This document shows, one piece after another, positions 43,845 to 55,620 of a DNA stretch of 64,000 bases. The stretch's first letter is position 1. Every line of letters starts with the position of its first letter. The stretch spans positions 62,001-126,000 of the forward strand of contig WEDG01000293.1 in NCBI GenBank assembly GCA_017591395.1, written 5' to 3'. The notes beneath the pieces were generated by a model, which did not search any database, had not been told where the DNA came from, and was given only the letters and a program-made list of their open reading frames with translations. Made by a program: the position numbers and the translations under genes. This stretch comes from Schistocephalus solidus. Lineage: Eukaryota; Platyhelminthes; Cestoda; Diphyllobothriidea; Diphyllobothriidae.

Positions 43845-46138
43845 CGTCAGTTTGACTGTCGTGTTCGACGATGCCCACCGTAGGCACCACAACAGGGTGT
43901 TGCAAGGACTGTGACTCGCGCTGGATTATAGGAAGAATAGACTTGCGCTGCATCTACCTCTCTCTCTGTTCCACTCCCCCCCACCTGGACCCAGTGTCAA
44001 GACAGAGTCAAGAAGACCGGAGCTGGGAGAGGACGCAGGCCCACGCGCTGTGGTCCAACACCACACAAAAACACAACAACATAAGAGAGGGTAGGCTCGG
44101 ATCCAATTAAGTGGCAGTGATATAAAGGCCTCAGTAAGAAGGAGCCATTGCAGCCTGACTCTCAGTCCGTCAGTCTTCCATTGCGCCCACACGCACGCAC
44201 TGGATTGACCACGCGGTTCGAGTCATCCTGTCAGTTGGCAACTTTCCAAGCCACGGCTTTTAGCGTACCGTGATAGTTTCAAGCGCGTCAGATTGTTTAT
44301 ATTGAGAAAAATGCGCTGAGTCGTCGACCTCACGCTCTCCCCCACCCCCAGTTATCTGATGCGGAAGTGGGCACAGCTCCTGGTGACCTCGTCTACGTGT
44401 ACTACGTACACGAACTGGCCCCCCAAACACAAGCACCAGGATTTCACGAAACAATGGGATTTAAAGCCGCACATCACACATTCTTGAGTGTGCCAGAGGC
44501 CACGTTAAGAAGGAGCTATTGCAGCCTGGCACTCAGACCACCATTTAGCTACTTCACACAACGCATATGGAACGGACTGCGAGGTTTGAGAGTAATTGTC
44601 TGTTGTCAACCTTCCAACCCACAGCGCTTATCGCCCCGTGATATTTTCAAACTCAGATCACACATGCAACAGAGGAGCCACATGGAGAAGGAGGCAAGGA
44701 TCATAATTGCCTCTCAATCAGCTATGCGGACTGAGAGCATGCTTTTGAGGTGTTGCGTGTGATCGTGCAAGGTGCGGAGACTGATGAGGACAGATGTTGT
44801 GTCCTGGTATAGCCGGGGGTGTTATACCGCAGGTTTTCATGGAGACGCATGTGACTTAATAGGCCCATGCGGTGTGTGAATGTGTGTTGGCAGCGCGGAC
44901 AGCTGAGTCAATTGCGGCGGGTGTATTTTGGTGCTAATGCCACTGTTTCATTGGTCTCTGTGCGATGGATTCGCAAGTAACCGACCATACCGATGCGTGA
45001 CGTGCGGGGGCTGTGAAAATTAGGACAGGATAGGTCGGGAGGTGCTGAGTATGCGGGGGCTCTGCTGCTGGTACTGGTAGTCCAGCTCATGGGAGGACTA
45101 TGGGGAGTGTTGATGGGTGCGCAAGATGTGATGGTATTGCGGTGAATTCCGCTTACGTGGATGCGCATGTGACCGAATAGGCCCATGCGATGAGTGAATG
45201 CGCGAGGACAGTGAGGGCAGTGGAGGCGACGATCTCTGCAGCTGTCGCTGCTGTGTGTTGGTGCTCCAGGCACTAGTTCGCCAGTCTCGGTGCGATGGAT
45301 TCGCAAGTGACCGATCAGGCCGATGTGTGACGTGAATGTGCGATCGCAATGAGGACAGGTTAGTACCGATTCCCCATCGCTGGTACTGGGGGCGGTGGCG
45401 GTGGAGGTAGCTGGTGGCAGGTAGTCAGAGGTGGTGGGAGTGGGGCAAGTAGTGTTCGGTACCGTGATCGGCGCAGGGGTGGAGGGTGGCGTCGGTGATC
45501 GCGGGTGGTGGGGCATCGATGAAGTAGTTATCAGTGGTTGGGGTATTCATCGTCGAGAGAGCTGAGGCAGGTGTGGCCGAAGTTGAGGTTATGGTATTGT
45601 TGTTGCATCGAGTTTTAAGATATCCGATCAGGCCGATTCGCGCGCGGAATGTGCGTTGAATGCGTGGGCAAGTTGGCAGGCTTGGACATTGGCGGTGTTG
45701 ATCCGCGATGCTTGTGACTTGCGAGCCTCCCTTTTGGCCTTAGCAGCGATGATCAGGTTGGCCTCAGAGATTGCTGTGCCAGTCTTCATGGCGCTTCTCC
45801 ATGCCGGTCTATCCTGCTTCAGCTATTTCTTCAACGTGTCCTTGTAGCGTCGTTTTTGACCTCCCTGTAGGTGAGCACCCGTAGCGACATCTCCGTAGTA
45901 AAGTCGTTTGGGTAGTCGCTCGTCGTCCATTCTTACCAGGTGGCCGCTCCATCGCAGTTGCACTTGCCTCAGCATGGCATGGATGCTGAGGATTCAAGTC
46001 CGCTCCAGGACTTCCGTGTTCGGGAACCGGTCTTGCAATTTCAGCCTCAGTATTCTGTGGAGGCGGCTGAGATGGAAATGATTCAGTTTCCTGGCTTGAT
46101 TTGAGTAGGCAGTCCAGGTCTCCGCTCCGTAAAGGAGC
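43845..46138 (-). mobile_element. RTE-like LINE copy A4, 5' truncated (~2.3 kb)
   Basis: The 3' end lines up with A2 and A3 (GTCAGTTTGACTGTC..GACGATGCCCACC). The modular 3' UTR, zinc-finger region (45516-44900) and RT C-terminus (about 46138-45640: [18 protein letters not shown] in a shifted frame, equivalent to the [12 protein letters not shown] region) follow. The match to A2 stops at 46138, where Gypsy RT sequence begins. This is a typical 5' truncation, or an insertion next to the Gypsy element. Confidence 0.85.
44908..45516 (-). pseudogene. Zinc-finger region of A4
   Basis: A 202-codon open frame starts with a Pro/Thr/Ser-rich tract and SDGESVLTCPHCDRTFTS, giving finger 1 (CPHC...HLRIH) and finger 2 (CPHCPRAFTHRMGLFGHMRIH). 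Finger 3 has decayed (CPNF...GYLRIH, the second Cys and first His lost) and finger 4 is beyond the stop (CQHTFTHRMGLL in another frame). The linker is HRTETGELVPGAPTHS with a duplicated SDSCRDRR. The same order as in A2 and A3 shows that the four-finger array was present in the family ancestor. Confidence 0.8.
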
Positions 46139-46149
46139 ATGCTTAAAAC

Positions 46150-48598
46150 CAAGTCCTCCTAGATATCGAATCCCGAGACGTCACAACCATCAATACGCAC
46201 TGAGGCTTACTACGATACAAACGACTCCCATTTGGAGTTAGTTCTGCTCCAGGTTTATTTCAATGCTTAATTGCTATCCTTGTGAAGGACATACCTAAAG
46301 TTTGCACATATCTTGATGCTATATTAGTAACGGGCCCGTCTGAAAATAGACACATAGAGCCTCTAAACCTAGTTGTAGCACGTTAAGAAGACTCGGATTT
46401 CAAACCCAGGAAAGATAAATGCACTTTCCTTGCAGACTTGGTGGAGTAGCTTGGCTTTAAGGTAGATAAAACAGGTCTCCACCCACTCGAACATACGCTC
46501 AACGCCTTACAGACGGATCCTCGTCCCAACAATATTAGTCAGTTGCGTTTATTCCTTAGGTTTGTTACCCAATTTAGTCGATTTATGAATAAATCGGCTA
46601 CAACTCTGAAGCCCCTTTATTGGTTACTGGAAAAAAATCGTTGCTGGAACTGATCGGATGTCGAATAAAATGCTTTTGAACGATCAAAGGCGGCCCTTAC
46701 CTCGTCTTATCTCCTGATTCATTACAACCCAAAAAGCCTATCCTACTCAAATGTGATCATCCCCGTACGGCGTGGGTTCGGTACGCATGCACCAAATGCC
46801 TTCTGGGGCCGAGACGCCAATTGTATTTGCATCAAGAACCATGTCCCAGGCGGAGCTAGATAAAGAAACCTTAGAGATAATGTTTAGCCTACAACGCTTC
46901 CACTTGTATCTTTTTGGCCGACCCTTCGAAATTCACGCTGACCACAAACCTCTCTTAGGTTTATTGGGTGAAGAACGAGGGAGTTTTTATGGGTGAAGAA
47001 CGAGGAATACAATAAACGTCCTCGACGAGAATGCAAGGATGGGCATGCACTCTTTCCGCTTACACATATGCAACATGTTACGGGTAGTGCAAACGTAGTG
47101 CCTGACGCCTTGGGGAGGTTTCTCATTGTCGACGTTAACGGAGCACCTGTTTTTGTGACCGGGAATCTTTTACAGACCTAAGTAAACGCACCCATAACCA
47201 GTCAACGAATTAGACAGTGGACATCCGGAGATCCTCTCTTAAGTTGGGTAAAAAGATCCTTGCAATCGGGCTGGCCGTCTTCTTCCTCCCTTGAACCTCA
47301 GCCATTCTATAGCCGTCAGAACGAATTGAGTCTACAAAACGGATGCCTACTATGGGGCAGTCGTGTAGTGGTGCCACCGCAGGGCCGACAAGCCATCCTC
47401 AAAGACCTGCATAATGCCCATCCCTGTACGGTGAGAATTAAAGCTCTCACCCGCAGTTATGTTTGGTGGCCCAAAATTGACGAAGACATCGAAAACACGG
47501 TAAAAATGTGCCACGTGTGTCAAATAACAGAGAAGGCCTAACCGAAGGTGTCTCTGAAACCTTGGGACTGGCCCGACTCGCCCTGGAAGAGGGTACACAT
47601 CGACTATTTTGGGCCATCCCAAAGCCATATTAACTTTATGGTGGTTGACGCCCACACTAAATGGATAGAAGATATTCCAACCGGAAACTCTTGTTCTTCA
47701 GTTACTACAATCCAAAAGCTACCATCAATCTTTTCTACTTTTGGGACACCTGAAATGGTCATTTCAGACAATGACTCGGCCTTTAATAGGGCCGAGTTTA
47801 AATAATTTATGGACAACAACGAAATTAGGCATTTAACCACTGCCCCGTACCACGCGGCTTAAAATGGCCTCGCAGAGCACGCGGTTCAGACACGAAGATG
47901 TCATGCTTTTGTTCAGCTATCGCATAAACCCAAACAGCTCAACTGGTTCTTCGCCTGCAGGATTAATGTTCAAGTGGCAGTTGCGCACACGGCTCGATCT
48001 GCTTGATTTTTCAATGCATGATAAAATCACTGAACAACAAACGAAGATGAAAGCGCGATATGATGCGCACACGTGACCTCAAATCTTCTTGTCGAACGAA
48101 AGTGTCTACACGAGACTGGAACACGAAGCGAACTGGGATCCAGCGACAGTTTGAAGAAGAGAGGGACAGATCGTATAATTGGCGTTAGAAGACGCGAGAA
48201 TTGAGCGATTAAATCTGGACCAAGTCCGCAGCCGAACGGACACAGAAAGAAAGGAATTCGGGAAGTTTGAATTGCCCGCAACCCTTGAAGTTGATTCTGG
48301 CATTCCGAGGACGGAATATCTACGGCCTACAATTACTAAAACGCCGCCAGCTCAGGTGTCTTTTCCTCATCATCCTTCTACCCCGTCCAGCAGCAACGTA
48401 GGAGCAGAAGAAACAGTGATTCCGCAAAACGGCGCAGAGCTCGAAAATACCGCTCTGAAAAGCTCGACACGAATCCGCAAACGCCTCCAACGTTTTCAGG
48501 ACGAAACCTATTAGAACATTTATTAAATAACCCTCCTACCCTTTTCGGTATTCCTCCCCTCCACTCTGCCAAACAGTGTCCACTTTAGAGTGGAGGGA
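46150..48598 (+). pseudogene. Gypsy/Ty3 LTR retrotransposon pol (RT, RNase H, integrase), decayed
   Basis: Domains in order: RT fingers/palm GLLRYKRLPFGVSSAPGLFQ (about 46205-46265) and TYLDAILVTG, where the catalytic YLDD is YLDA; RT connection LGFKVDKTGLHPLEHTLNAL and LRLFLRFVTQFSRFM; RNase H (46790-46990: FASRTMSQAELDKETLEIMF, HLYLFGRPFEIHADHKPLL); integrase zinc finger (47400-47530: H...WWPKID..I...V..C.VC); and integrase core (47560-47900: WKRVHIDYFGP, VVDAHTKWIE, VISDNDSAFNRAEF, NGLAEHAVQ). The tail (47864-48514) ends with RIRKRLQRFQDETY. At least four stops and shifts are present. Confidence 0.88.
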
Positions 48599-48811
48599 TG
48601 CAGTGTACGTGACCCGCATGGTCTGAAAAAGACGCCCCCGAGCGTGAAAAGTCAAGGTCAGACCGCCTGTATTCTGACTGGTCACCCTTCAGCCTATGAA
48701 ATTCCCGCTTTACCATATACCCTGCTCTGTCCCCTAAGTCTCTTCACTTGTGCTGTTTCCGTCCTCAGTACACGTCTTTTTTACAACCAGCCTTCTGTGT
48801 TGGCTACATAA
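48584..48811 (+). mobile_element. Possible polypurine tract and 3' LTR of the Gypsy element
   Basis: GAGTGGAGGGA (about 48588-48598) is a purine tract just before TGCAGTGTACGTGACCC. A TG...CA unit could run 48599-48811, ending GGCTACATAACA, about 213 bp. The tract also pairs with TCCCCTCCACTCT at about 48553-48566. No second copy of this LTR lies in the window, so the boundaries are guesses. Confidence 0.4.
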
Positions 48812-48834
48812 CATCTCCAAATCCAGGGATCCGA

Positions 48835-49252
48835 GGAATCCCGGGAGCTCCTAGCCATTAACACTCATCGTGGCTTGTTCCAATTCACCCGCCTGCCATT
48901 TGGTGCTAGGAATGAACCCCCATCTTCCAGCAAACCATGAGCACCATGCTTACGGGCACTGAAGGAGCCACTACCTATCTGGATAATATAATTGTCCCTG
49001 CTTAAAATCCAGATGAATTATGGCAACGCTTCAGCCGGATTCAGGACTAAAGCTGCCCTCTGCGTCTGGAGAAGTTATTTTTTTATGCCTTCTGTGAAAT
49101 ACCTCGAATTCATAATCGACCAAGACTGTCAACACCGAAACCCGAATAACATTTACGCCATCAAGCAGATGCCTCCACCAAAAAATGTACATTCCTTACG
49201 TTCTTTCTCGGGTGTCATGAGTCACTACGGCTCATTTCTTCAGCCGTTCTAA
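48835..49252 (+). pseudogene. Second Gypsy RT fragment
   Basis: Reads SRELLAINTHRGLFQFTRLPFGARN, then (shifted) QQTMSTMLTGTEGATTYLDNIIV, then FFMPSVKYLEFIIDQDCQHRN and YAIKQMPPPKNVHSLRSFSGVMSHYGSFLQPF. These are RT palm-to-connection motifs of a Gypsy element different from the one at 46150 (THRGLFQFTRLPFG versus LLRYKRLPFG). The catalytic YLDD is YLDN. It lies downstream of an integrase and putative LTR, so it belongs to another copy. Confidence 0.8.
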
Positions 49253-49589
49253 CCGATCCGCTCACATGTCGCCCTGACGGCTCTTCCCATGCTGCACCAT
49301 CGATCCACTCACATGGCGTGCGCTTTATGGTCGCGTGCGAGCTGCCAAAGTATGACTCATAGTACCAGTCGGGATGCTACCCACTGAAGGCCCCTATCTG
49401 ATTAGTCCGATCGCCAATGACTTTGAGCACACTCTTACCTTATTTGTTTACCTTAAGGATCGCTGTTAGCATACGACAATTCCACTTCTATTCTTCCGCC
49501 CTTGCTGTTCAGTTCTCTTTCGGAGATTTGATAGACGTGTTGTTTGACGGGCGACCATCAAGACTTGTGGCAAGACCATAACAACAACA
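49253..49589. other. Unassigned; possible Gypsy remainder
   Basis: No clear motif is visible. It may be the decayed RT connection region of the preceding Gypsy fragment up to the start of LINE D1. Confidence 0.3.
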
Positions 49590-50884
49590 AACTTCACCAG
49601 ATATCATCTCCATAACTGAAACTTGGCTGACCGCGAAGGTGGACGATCGTGAAGTTGCCATCCCCGGTTTTCAGTTATTCAGAAAGGATAGAACAGGACG
49701 TCATGGTGGGGGTGTGCTGACTTATGTCAGATATGGCCTGCTCGCGTCAGAAAAAAAGGAAAAAGCTCGCGTGCGAAACTGAAGCCATCTGGCTCACCAT
49801 CAGAACGCCGGGGTCTCAAGCACTTGAGATCCTAACGGTCTACCGACCACCGAGAAACGATCCGCAGTCAGACAGTAGACTGATAGATGATTTAGAATCG
49901 TTTGCTAGTCGATCCGAAGTTATGATTATGGGCGACTTTAACGCTCCGAATATCGATTGGAATCTGAGCTCGGCACCAGGCTCGGAATTAAACTTCGATC
50001 GCCGCCTCCTAGAAGCTATACACAAACGCTTCTTAACTCAACACGTCCTGTCTCCGACCCGAATACGCGAGGGGCAACAAGCTAATTGTTTGGACCTTGT
50101 ATTGACAAAGGCGCCTGACAGCGTAGATGTTGTGAACTTTCTATCCCCACTGGACAAAAGTGATCACGTAGTCCTACAATGAGAATATTCACTCTTCTCT
50201 GTCCCCGATCAAAGAATCACAGTCAAACGCAACCTATGGCGTGGAGACTTTACCCAAATGAAAATTTATGTGCACCATTTAGATTGAAAATGAAACATTC
50301 ACCGGGTGTATTCTCGAGAATTGGTTGCAATTTAAGGCCGTATTACAAGGACTTATCACCAACTACTGTCCTAATTCGAAAAAAAGATCACCAACAGGCC
50401 CCAGTGGCTAACGAACACACTGAAGAGTGAATTAAACCGCAAGCGAAAGCTGTGGCAAACTTACCTCAGGGAAAAGACCGCCGAATCGCTGACGAAGTAC
50501 AAGACGCAGAGGAACAGGGTAAAAGGCCTGGTTTATAAAGCCCGCCAAAGTTTTGAGAGTAACTTGCTAAACCGTGCAGCAGAAAACCCGAAGCTCTTCT
50601 ACAACTACATTAGGCAGTGCACTCGAAATAAAGACCCTATCTCTTTGTTAAAAACCGATGAAGGCGTCGAACTTTGCAAGGACGAGGAAAAGGCTGAGCA
50701 TCTATCTGAGTTCTTTCAGTTGGTTTTTACGAGAGAAGCCAATCTAACCGCTGATAACTATAGTGCGGAAGAGATCCCGACAATTGACTCAGTGGTCATA
50801 ACAGAACCTATTGTTTTGCAGGAACTACTGAAGCTGGACGAAACCAAATCGCCAGGTCCTGATGTAATACCGGCAAAGTTGTTC
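49590..50884 (+). mobile_element. CR1-like LINE D1, endonuclease to RT start, cut on the 3' side
   Basis: Starts with TSPDIISITETWLTAKVDDREV (about 49594-49650, catalytic Glu), then GRHGGGVLTYVR, LTVYRPPRNDP, MIMGDFNAPNIDWN (Asp) and LSPLDKSDHVVLQ (His), then a TGA in place of a Trp codon at 50180-50182. A frameshifted linker leads to 50564-50911: NRAAENPKLFYNYIRQCTRN and KSPGPDVIPAKL. Identity with D2 ends at 50884, mid-RT. The 3' loss is unusual for a LINE and implies a later deletion or duplication. The shared stretch 50397-50884 differs from D2 at only two positions by eye. Confidence 0.85.
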
Positions 50885-52679
50885 GAATGCTCGAACCTAC
50901 CATCCCAATGATCGTGCCTTCGTCTTCTTTTCAATAAGATTCTGACATGTGCATGTTCGCTTCGATCTGTGAGTTTGAGCGATATTTTAATATTTTTATG
51001 ACCACTATGCGGATTATTTATAATCGAAGAACGGTGTAACTATAAGTTAATATAATTAAACCGACTCAGATTTGAAGAGAAAGCGAGTTATTTCTTCTGC
51101 AGCAAAAAATGTTCATGAATTTTATGGAAGTTGAAAATTGCACCAAACTTTCGACTTTTGTCATGACTTTGGCAATCGTCAGCAAAATTTCCTATAAATG
51201 CACTTTTTAACGAGGTATCTTATTACAGAATGTTTTCATATTCGTCAAACCCGTGTCATGAACGTTCATTTGATGTTGGCAATGAGATTTCGTGTTTAGC
51301 TACTCTATAAATATGGCCTGCGCGACAATCCTCATGTAAAAAGAACACCCATGCACTCGTAACTTCCGTCAATTCTTCAAATTAAATCGTCTTTTTCGGC
51401 AGTAAATTTAGAGAACAGTAATATCGGGGAGTATACCCTATAACTCAACGGACTCAGTTTGGTCAAAAATTACACAGTAATTTTACCAAAGGAAAATTAT
51501 TTGAATACACAGAAGATGAAGTACTCACATTTGCTACTACTAATTGTTTTTCAAGTTTTTAGTCGCTGTCCAGCCTGTTATTATGTGACCTTTGGTGGAA
51601 ACTAATTGAATTCAAGCTAAAATCCTTTTTTCCGTTAATCTCGAGCTGTCCAAAATTGGAAAAAAATATATCGCGTTCTCGTGGAACAGTTTTGGAACCC
51701 ATAATCAAACATTCTACCTTTTACCGGAGTTTACGGGAGTTTTTACTACTGTCTGCTCTTTTTAACTATAAGTGACCTCGCCAACATATCGAGATACTAT
51801 TTTTGATACCACAACTCGCGTGTACAAATAGGGAATTCAAAGGTGACTCACCTACATATCCCTCAAATATACTGATACTGAATACTGTGTCAGTTTACAA
51901 ACACTAATTTTTTGAGGATATTTACTTTCAATGTATGCAAAGTTGAAATTTTAAAGATCATTTTACTTATGTTATTATTATCATTCACTATTTCGTTGGG
52001 TTGTTTTTATACTTATAAAAACGTTGGTTTTACTCCATTTGACTCAAATTTTCGCGTTCTCGGCATTTCCAGGTTTCCTAAGGAAATAGTTATTTCTATG
52101 GTGCATTTTCATTTAACTGGGGGTCGTTCATTATTTGCATGGTGTTTCGTTGGATGTATTTTTGGGCATCATTTTCTATCATTTAGCCGTGTACGCGGGT
52201 ATGCCTGTGCTTCTGGTCCCAGCTGGTAGTCAGGATTGTGGTTAACTGAATGAAAGCCGACTAAGCCCAGAACAGTACTGTATCAATCTACCCGCATTCT
52301 CTGTCGTCCCTACCGCCTTTGCTATTGTAACTGATTGACTTCAACGGGAAGTTAGTTGCCGCTTCGTGCTCTTTGCATCCCCATACGGAGATTATTTGCT
52401 TGGGAAGCCAATAAATCGGTGTGTGCCCATTCCCTAATTGACCATAAAGTTGGTCCTGAATTGGTCTGTAGTCCTGCTTACAGTAGGTTCCCTATCTCAT
52501 GAAATGTCACCTGAAATTCTGAGGTTTGTTTTCGATTCAAACAAATTACTTCGTTAGAGTTGTACTATTGATTATCGTGCAGCCGAATTTCAAGGTATTT
52601 CGGTCACGATAGGATGCCGGCTTTTCAATGAGCCTCTTTCTGACCGCCGTAGCGTTCTCAGTAAAATATGCCTACTTAA
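50885..52679. other. AT-rich DNA without a recognised gene
   Basis: It starts with the small inverted motif TTCGAATGCTCGAA. A hydrophobic frame at 51912-52229 (105 codons) begins MRIFTFNVCKVEILKIILL and could be membrane-spanning, but it lies in AT-rich DNA and shows no family signature. Nothing else was found. Confidence 0.45.
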
Positions 52680-55268
52680 GTGCTGACTTATGTCAGATAT
52701 GGCCTGCTCGCGTCAGAAAAAAGGAAAAGCTCGCGTGCGAAACTTAAGCCATCTGGCTCACCATCACAACGCCGGGGTCTCAAGCACTTGAGATCCTAAC
52801 GGTCTACAGACCACCGAGAAACGATCTGCAGTCAGCCAGTAGACTGATAGATAATTTAGAATCGTTTGCTAGTCGATCCGAAGTTATGATTATGAGCGAC
52901 TTTAACGCTCCGAATATCGATTGGAATCTGAGCTCGGCACCAGGCTTGGAATTAAACTTCGATCGCCGCCTCCTAGAAGCTATACACAAACGCTTCTTAA
53001 CTCAACACGTCCTGTCTCCGACCAGAATACGCGAGGGGCAACAAGCTAATTGTTTGGACCTTGTATTGACAAAGGCGCCTGACAGCGTAGATCACCAACA
53101 GGCCCCAGTGGCTAAAGAACACACTGAAGAGTGAATTAAACCGCAAGCGAAAGCTGTGGCAAACTTACCTCAGGGAAAAGACCGCCGAATCGCTGACGAA
53201 GTACAAGACGCAGAGGAACAGGGTAAAAGGCCTGGTTTATAAAGCCCGCCAAAGTTTTGAGAGTAACTTGCTAAACCGTGCAGCAGAAAACCCGAAGCTC
53301 TTCTACAACTACATTAGGCAGTGCACTCGAAATAAAGACCCCATCTCTTTGTTAAAAACCGATGAAGGCGTCGAACTTTGCAAGGACGAGGAAAAGGCTG
53401 AGCATCTATCTGAGTTCTTTCAGTTGGTTTTTACGAGAGAAGCCAATCTAACCGCTGATAACTATAGTGCGGAAGAGATCCCGACAATTGACTCAGTGGT
53501 CATAACAGAACCTATTGTTTTGCAGGAACTACTGAAGCTGGACGAAACCAAATCGCCAGGTCCTGATGTAATACCGGCAAAGTTGTTGAAGGAGTTGGCC
53601 GTAGAGTTGGCAGAACCTTTGTGTCTACTCTTTCAAGCCTCCCTCGCTGCAGGCAGATTGCCACCCGATTGGAAGACCGTGTGGATTTCCTCGATACATA
53701 AAAGTGGCAGCCGGGCTTCCGCAAATAACTACAGGCCGGTAATTCTCACCTCCATATGTTGCAAGATTATGGAGCGAATCATCAAACGTGAACTGATGCA
53801 GTTTCTGGAGCGACATCATCTTCTCTCTGACGCGCAGCACGGATTCCGCAGAGGAAGGTCCTGTTTAACTAATTTGCTCTACTATCTGGAACGATGGACC
53901 CGAGCGGTCGAGGAAGGAAATGTAGTGCACGCAGTCTACATAGACTTCAAGAAGGCCTTTGATAGCGTGCCTCACCAACGTCTCCTATACAAACTCAACC
54001 ATATTGGGGTAAGGGGCAAGCTTTTGAAGTGGATCGAAAACTTCTTAATTGGGCGATCTCAGATTGTCCGTCTTGGCGATCAACAATCGGTGGAGGTGGC
54101 GGTTGAGAGTGGGGTTCCTCAGGGCTCCGTCCTTGGCCCTATCCTCTTCCTTATATACATTGATGACTGCGTAACTGGCTTCGACTGTGACACCGCCGTG
54201 TTTGCGGACGATATAAAGCTTTGGAAGGTCATCCACAACGCAGCTGATGAAGAAAATCTACAGGCGAACTTGCATCGACTCGAGGAACGGTCGCACAACT
54301 GGCTCCTCCCATTCAATGCTACCAAGTGCAATATTCTGCGATTCGGCAGAACCAGCTCCGGGCACCAGAGAATTTACTATCTGGACGACACACCGCTACC
54401 AGAGGTAGAGGCTCAGAAAGATCTAGGAGTATGGATCACGCCCACACTGAAGCCATCGTTCCATTGCTCAAAAGTAGCAAAATCTGCCATGTCAAGCTTG
54501 TATCTAATTAAGCGAGCGTTTGCAAAGTTCGACAAAGAGTGCTTTAATAAGGTCTTCGCGATGTTCGTGCGACCACAATTGGAATTTGCCATACAAGCCT
54601 GGAGACCGTGGTCTTTCAAAGACCACAACACCCTTGAGAAGGTGCAAAGACGTGCAACCAAGCTTGTTCAAGGTCAAAGCTGCCTGCCTTACGAAAACAC
54701 GATTGTCTAATCTTGATCTGTTTCCTCTGGACTATAGACAGCTACGCGGTGACCTAATACAAGCCTTTCGCATGCTGTGGGGTCAGGATTGTTGCCTTGC
54801 ATCTGGCGAATTCTTTGAGCTGGCCACTACCATTACTTTGCGAGGACATCCCATTAAACTACGTGTGACAGGTGCAAGACTCGACACAAGAAGGTTCTTC
54901 TTCTCCAACAGAGTGATTAAGGCCTGGAATGCTATGCCTGCGGACATAATCATGTCCCCATCTGTTGACACTTTTACGCGGAAGTTTGACCAGTACAGCC
55001 GTAAGTACAACCACGACATCCGAACCTAACACATTTCCTGAAACATACTCCCATCCACAATTTTCACGTCATATAACATACTACTTCCTATTTTTGAGTA
55101 ACATTATTTTATAATTGTTTGTCCGATGCCCTGCAGTGTGTCGGGGAGATAACCCTTTGTCCAACGTCCCTTATATGTTAGCCTTTTTTAATTTGCAGTG
55201 TCATTGACATCAATAGGGAGCTCAAAGGCTTCGCCTATATTTCCCTTAATAAAACTGAACTGAAATGA
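52680..55268 (+). mobile_element. CR1-like LINE D2, 5' truncated, RT nearly intact
   Basis: It begins within the endonuclease at the point matching D1 position 49714 and continues through the RT to a ~240-bp 3' UTR ending at an (ACT)n run. Relative to D1 it lacks 260 bp (D1 50129-50388), and the junction lies at a shared GAT, so a microhomology deletion removed the endonuclease end. The RT body is open for 480 codons. One single-base shift near 54690 separates it from the C-terminal part. It is young, judging by near identity to D1. Confidence 0.9.
53268..55029 (+). pseudogene. Reverse transcriptase of LINE D2, one frameshift
   Basis: The 480-codon frame (53268-54710) holds AENPKLFYNYIRQCTRNKDP, SPGPDVIPAKLLKELA, WKTVWISSIHKSG, NNYRPVILTSICCKIMERII, LSDAQHGFRRGRSCLTNLL, YIDFKKAFDSVPHQRL, ESGVPQGSVLGPILFLIYID and the intact catalytic FADDIKLW (about 54200-54224). 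The thumb KVQRRATKLVQGQSCLPYEN ends at a TAA after a one-base shift. The next frame carries TRLSNLDLFPLDYRQLRGDL, LRGHPIKLRVTGARLDTRRF and FFSNRVIKAWNAMPADIIM to a stop at 55029. All residues needed for polymerase activity are readable; it lacks a whole endonuclease, so it is a dead copy. Confidence 0.92.

Positions 55269-55620
<352 letters not shown>

Noticed and set aside
43540..43953. A 137-codon Arg/Ser/His-rich minus-strand frame
   Set aside because: It runs across the A4 3' terminus into GC-rich DNA, so it is probably a chance frame.
44760..44805. Hammerhead-like core (CTGATGAGGACA...TGTCC) in the A4 3' UTR
   Set aside because: The required GAAA after helix II is absent (TGGTA instead), and A2 and A3 do not preserve the motif.
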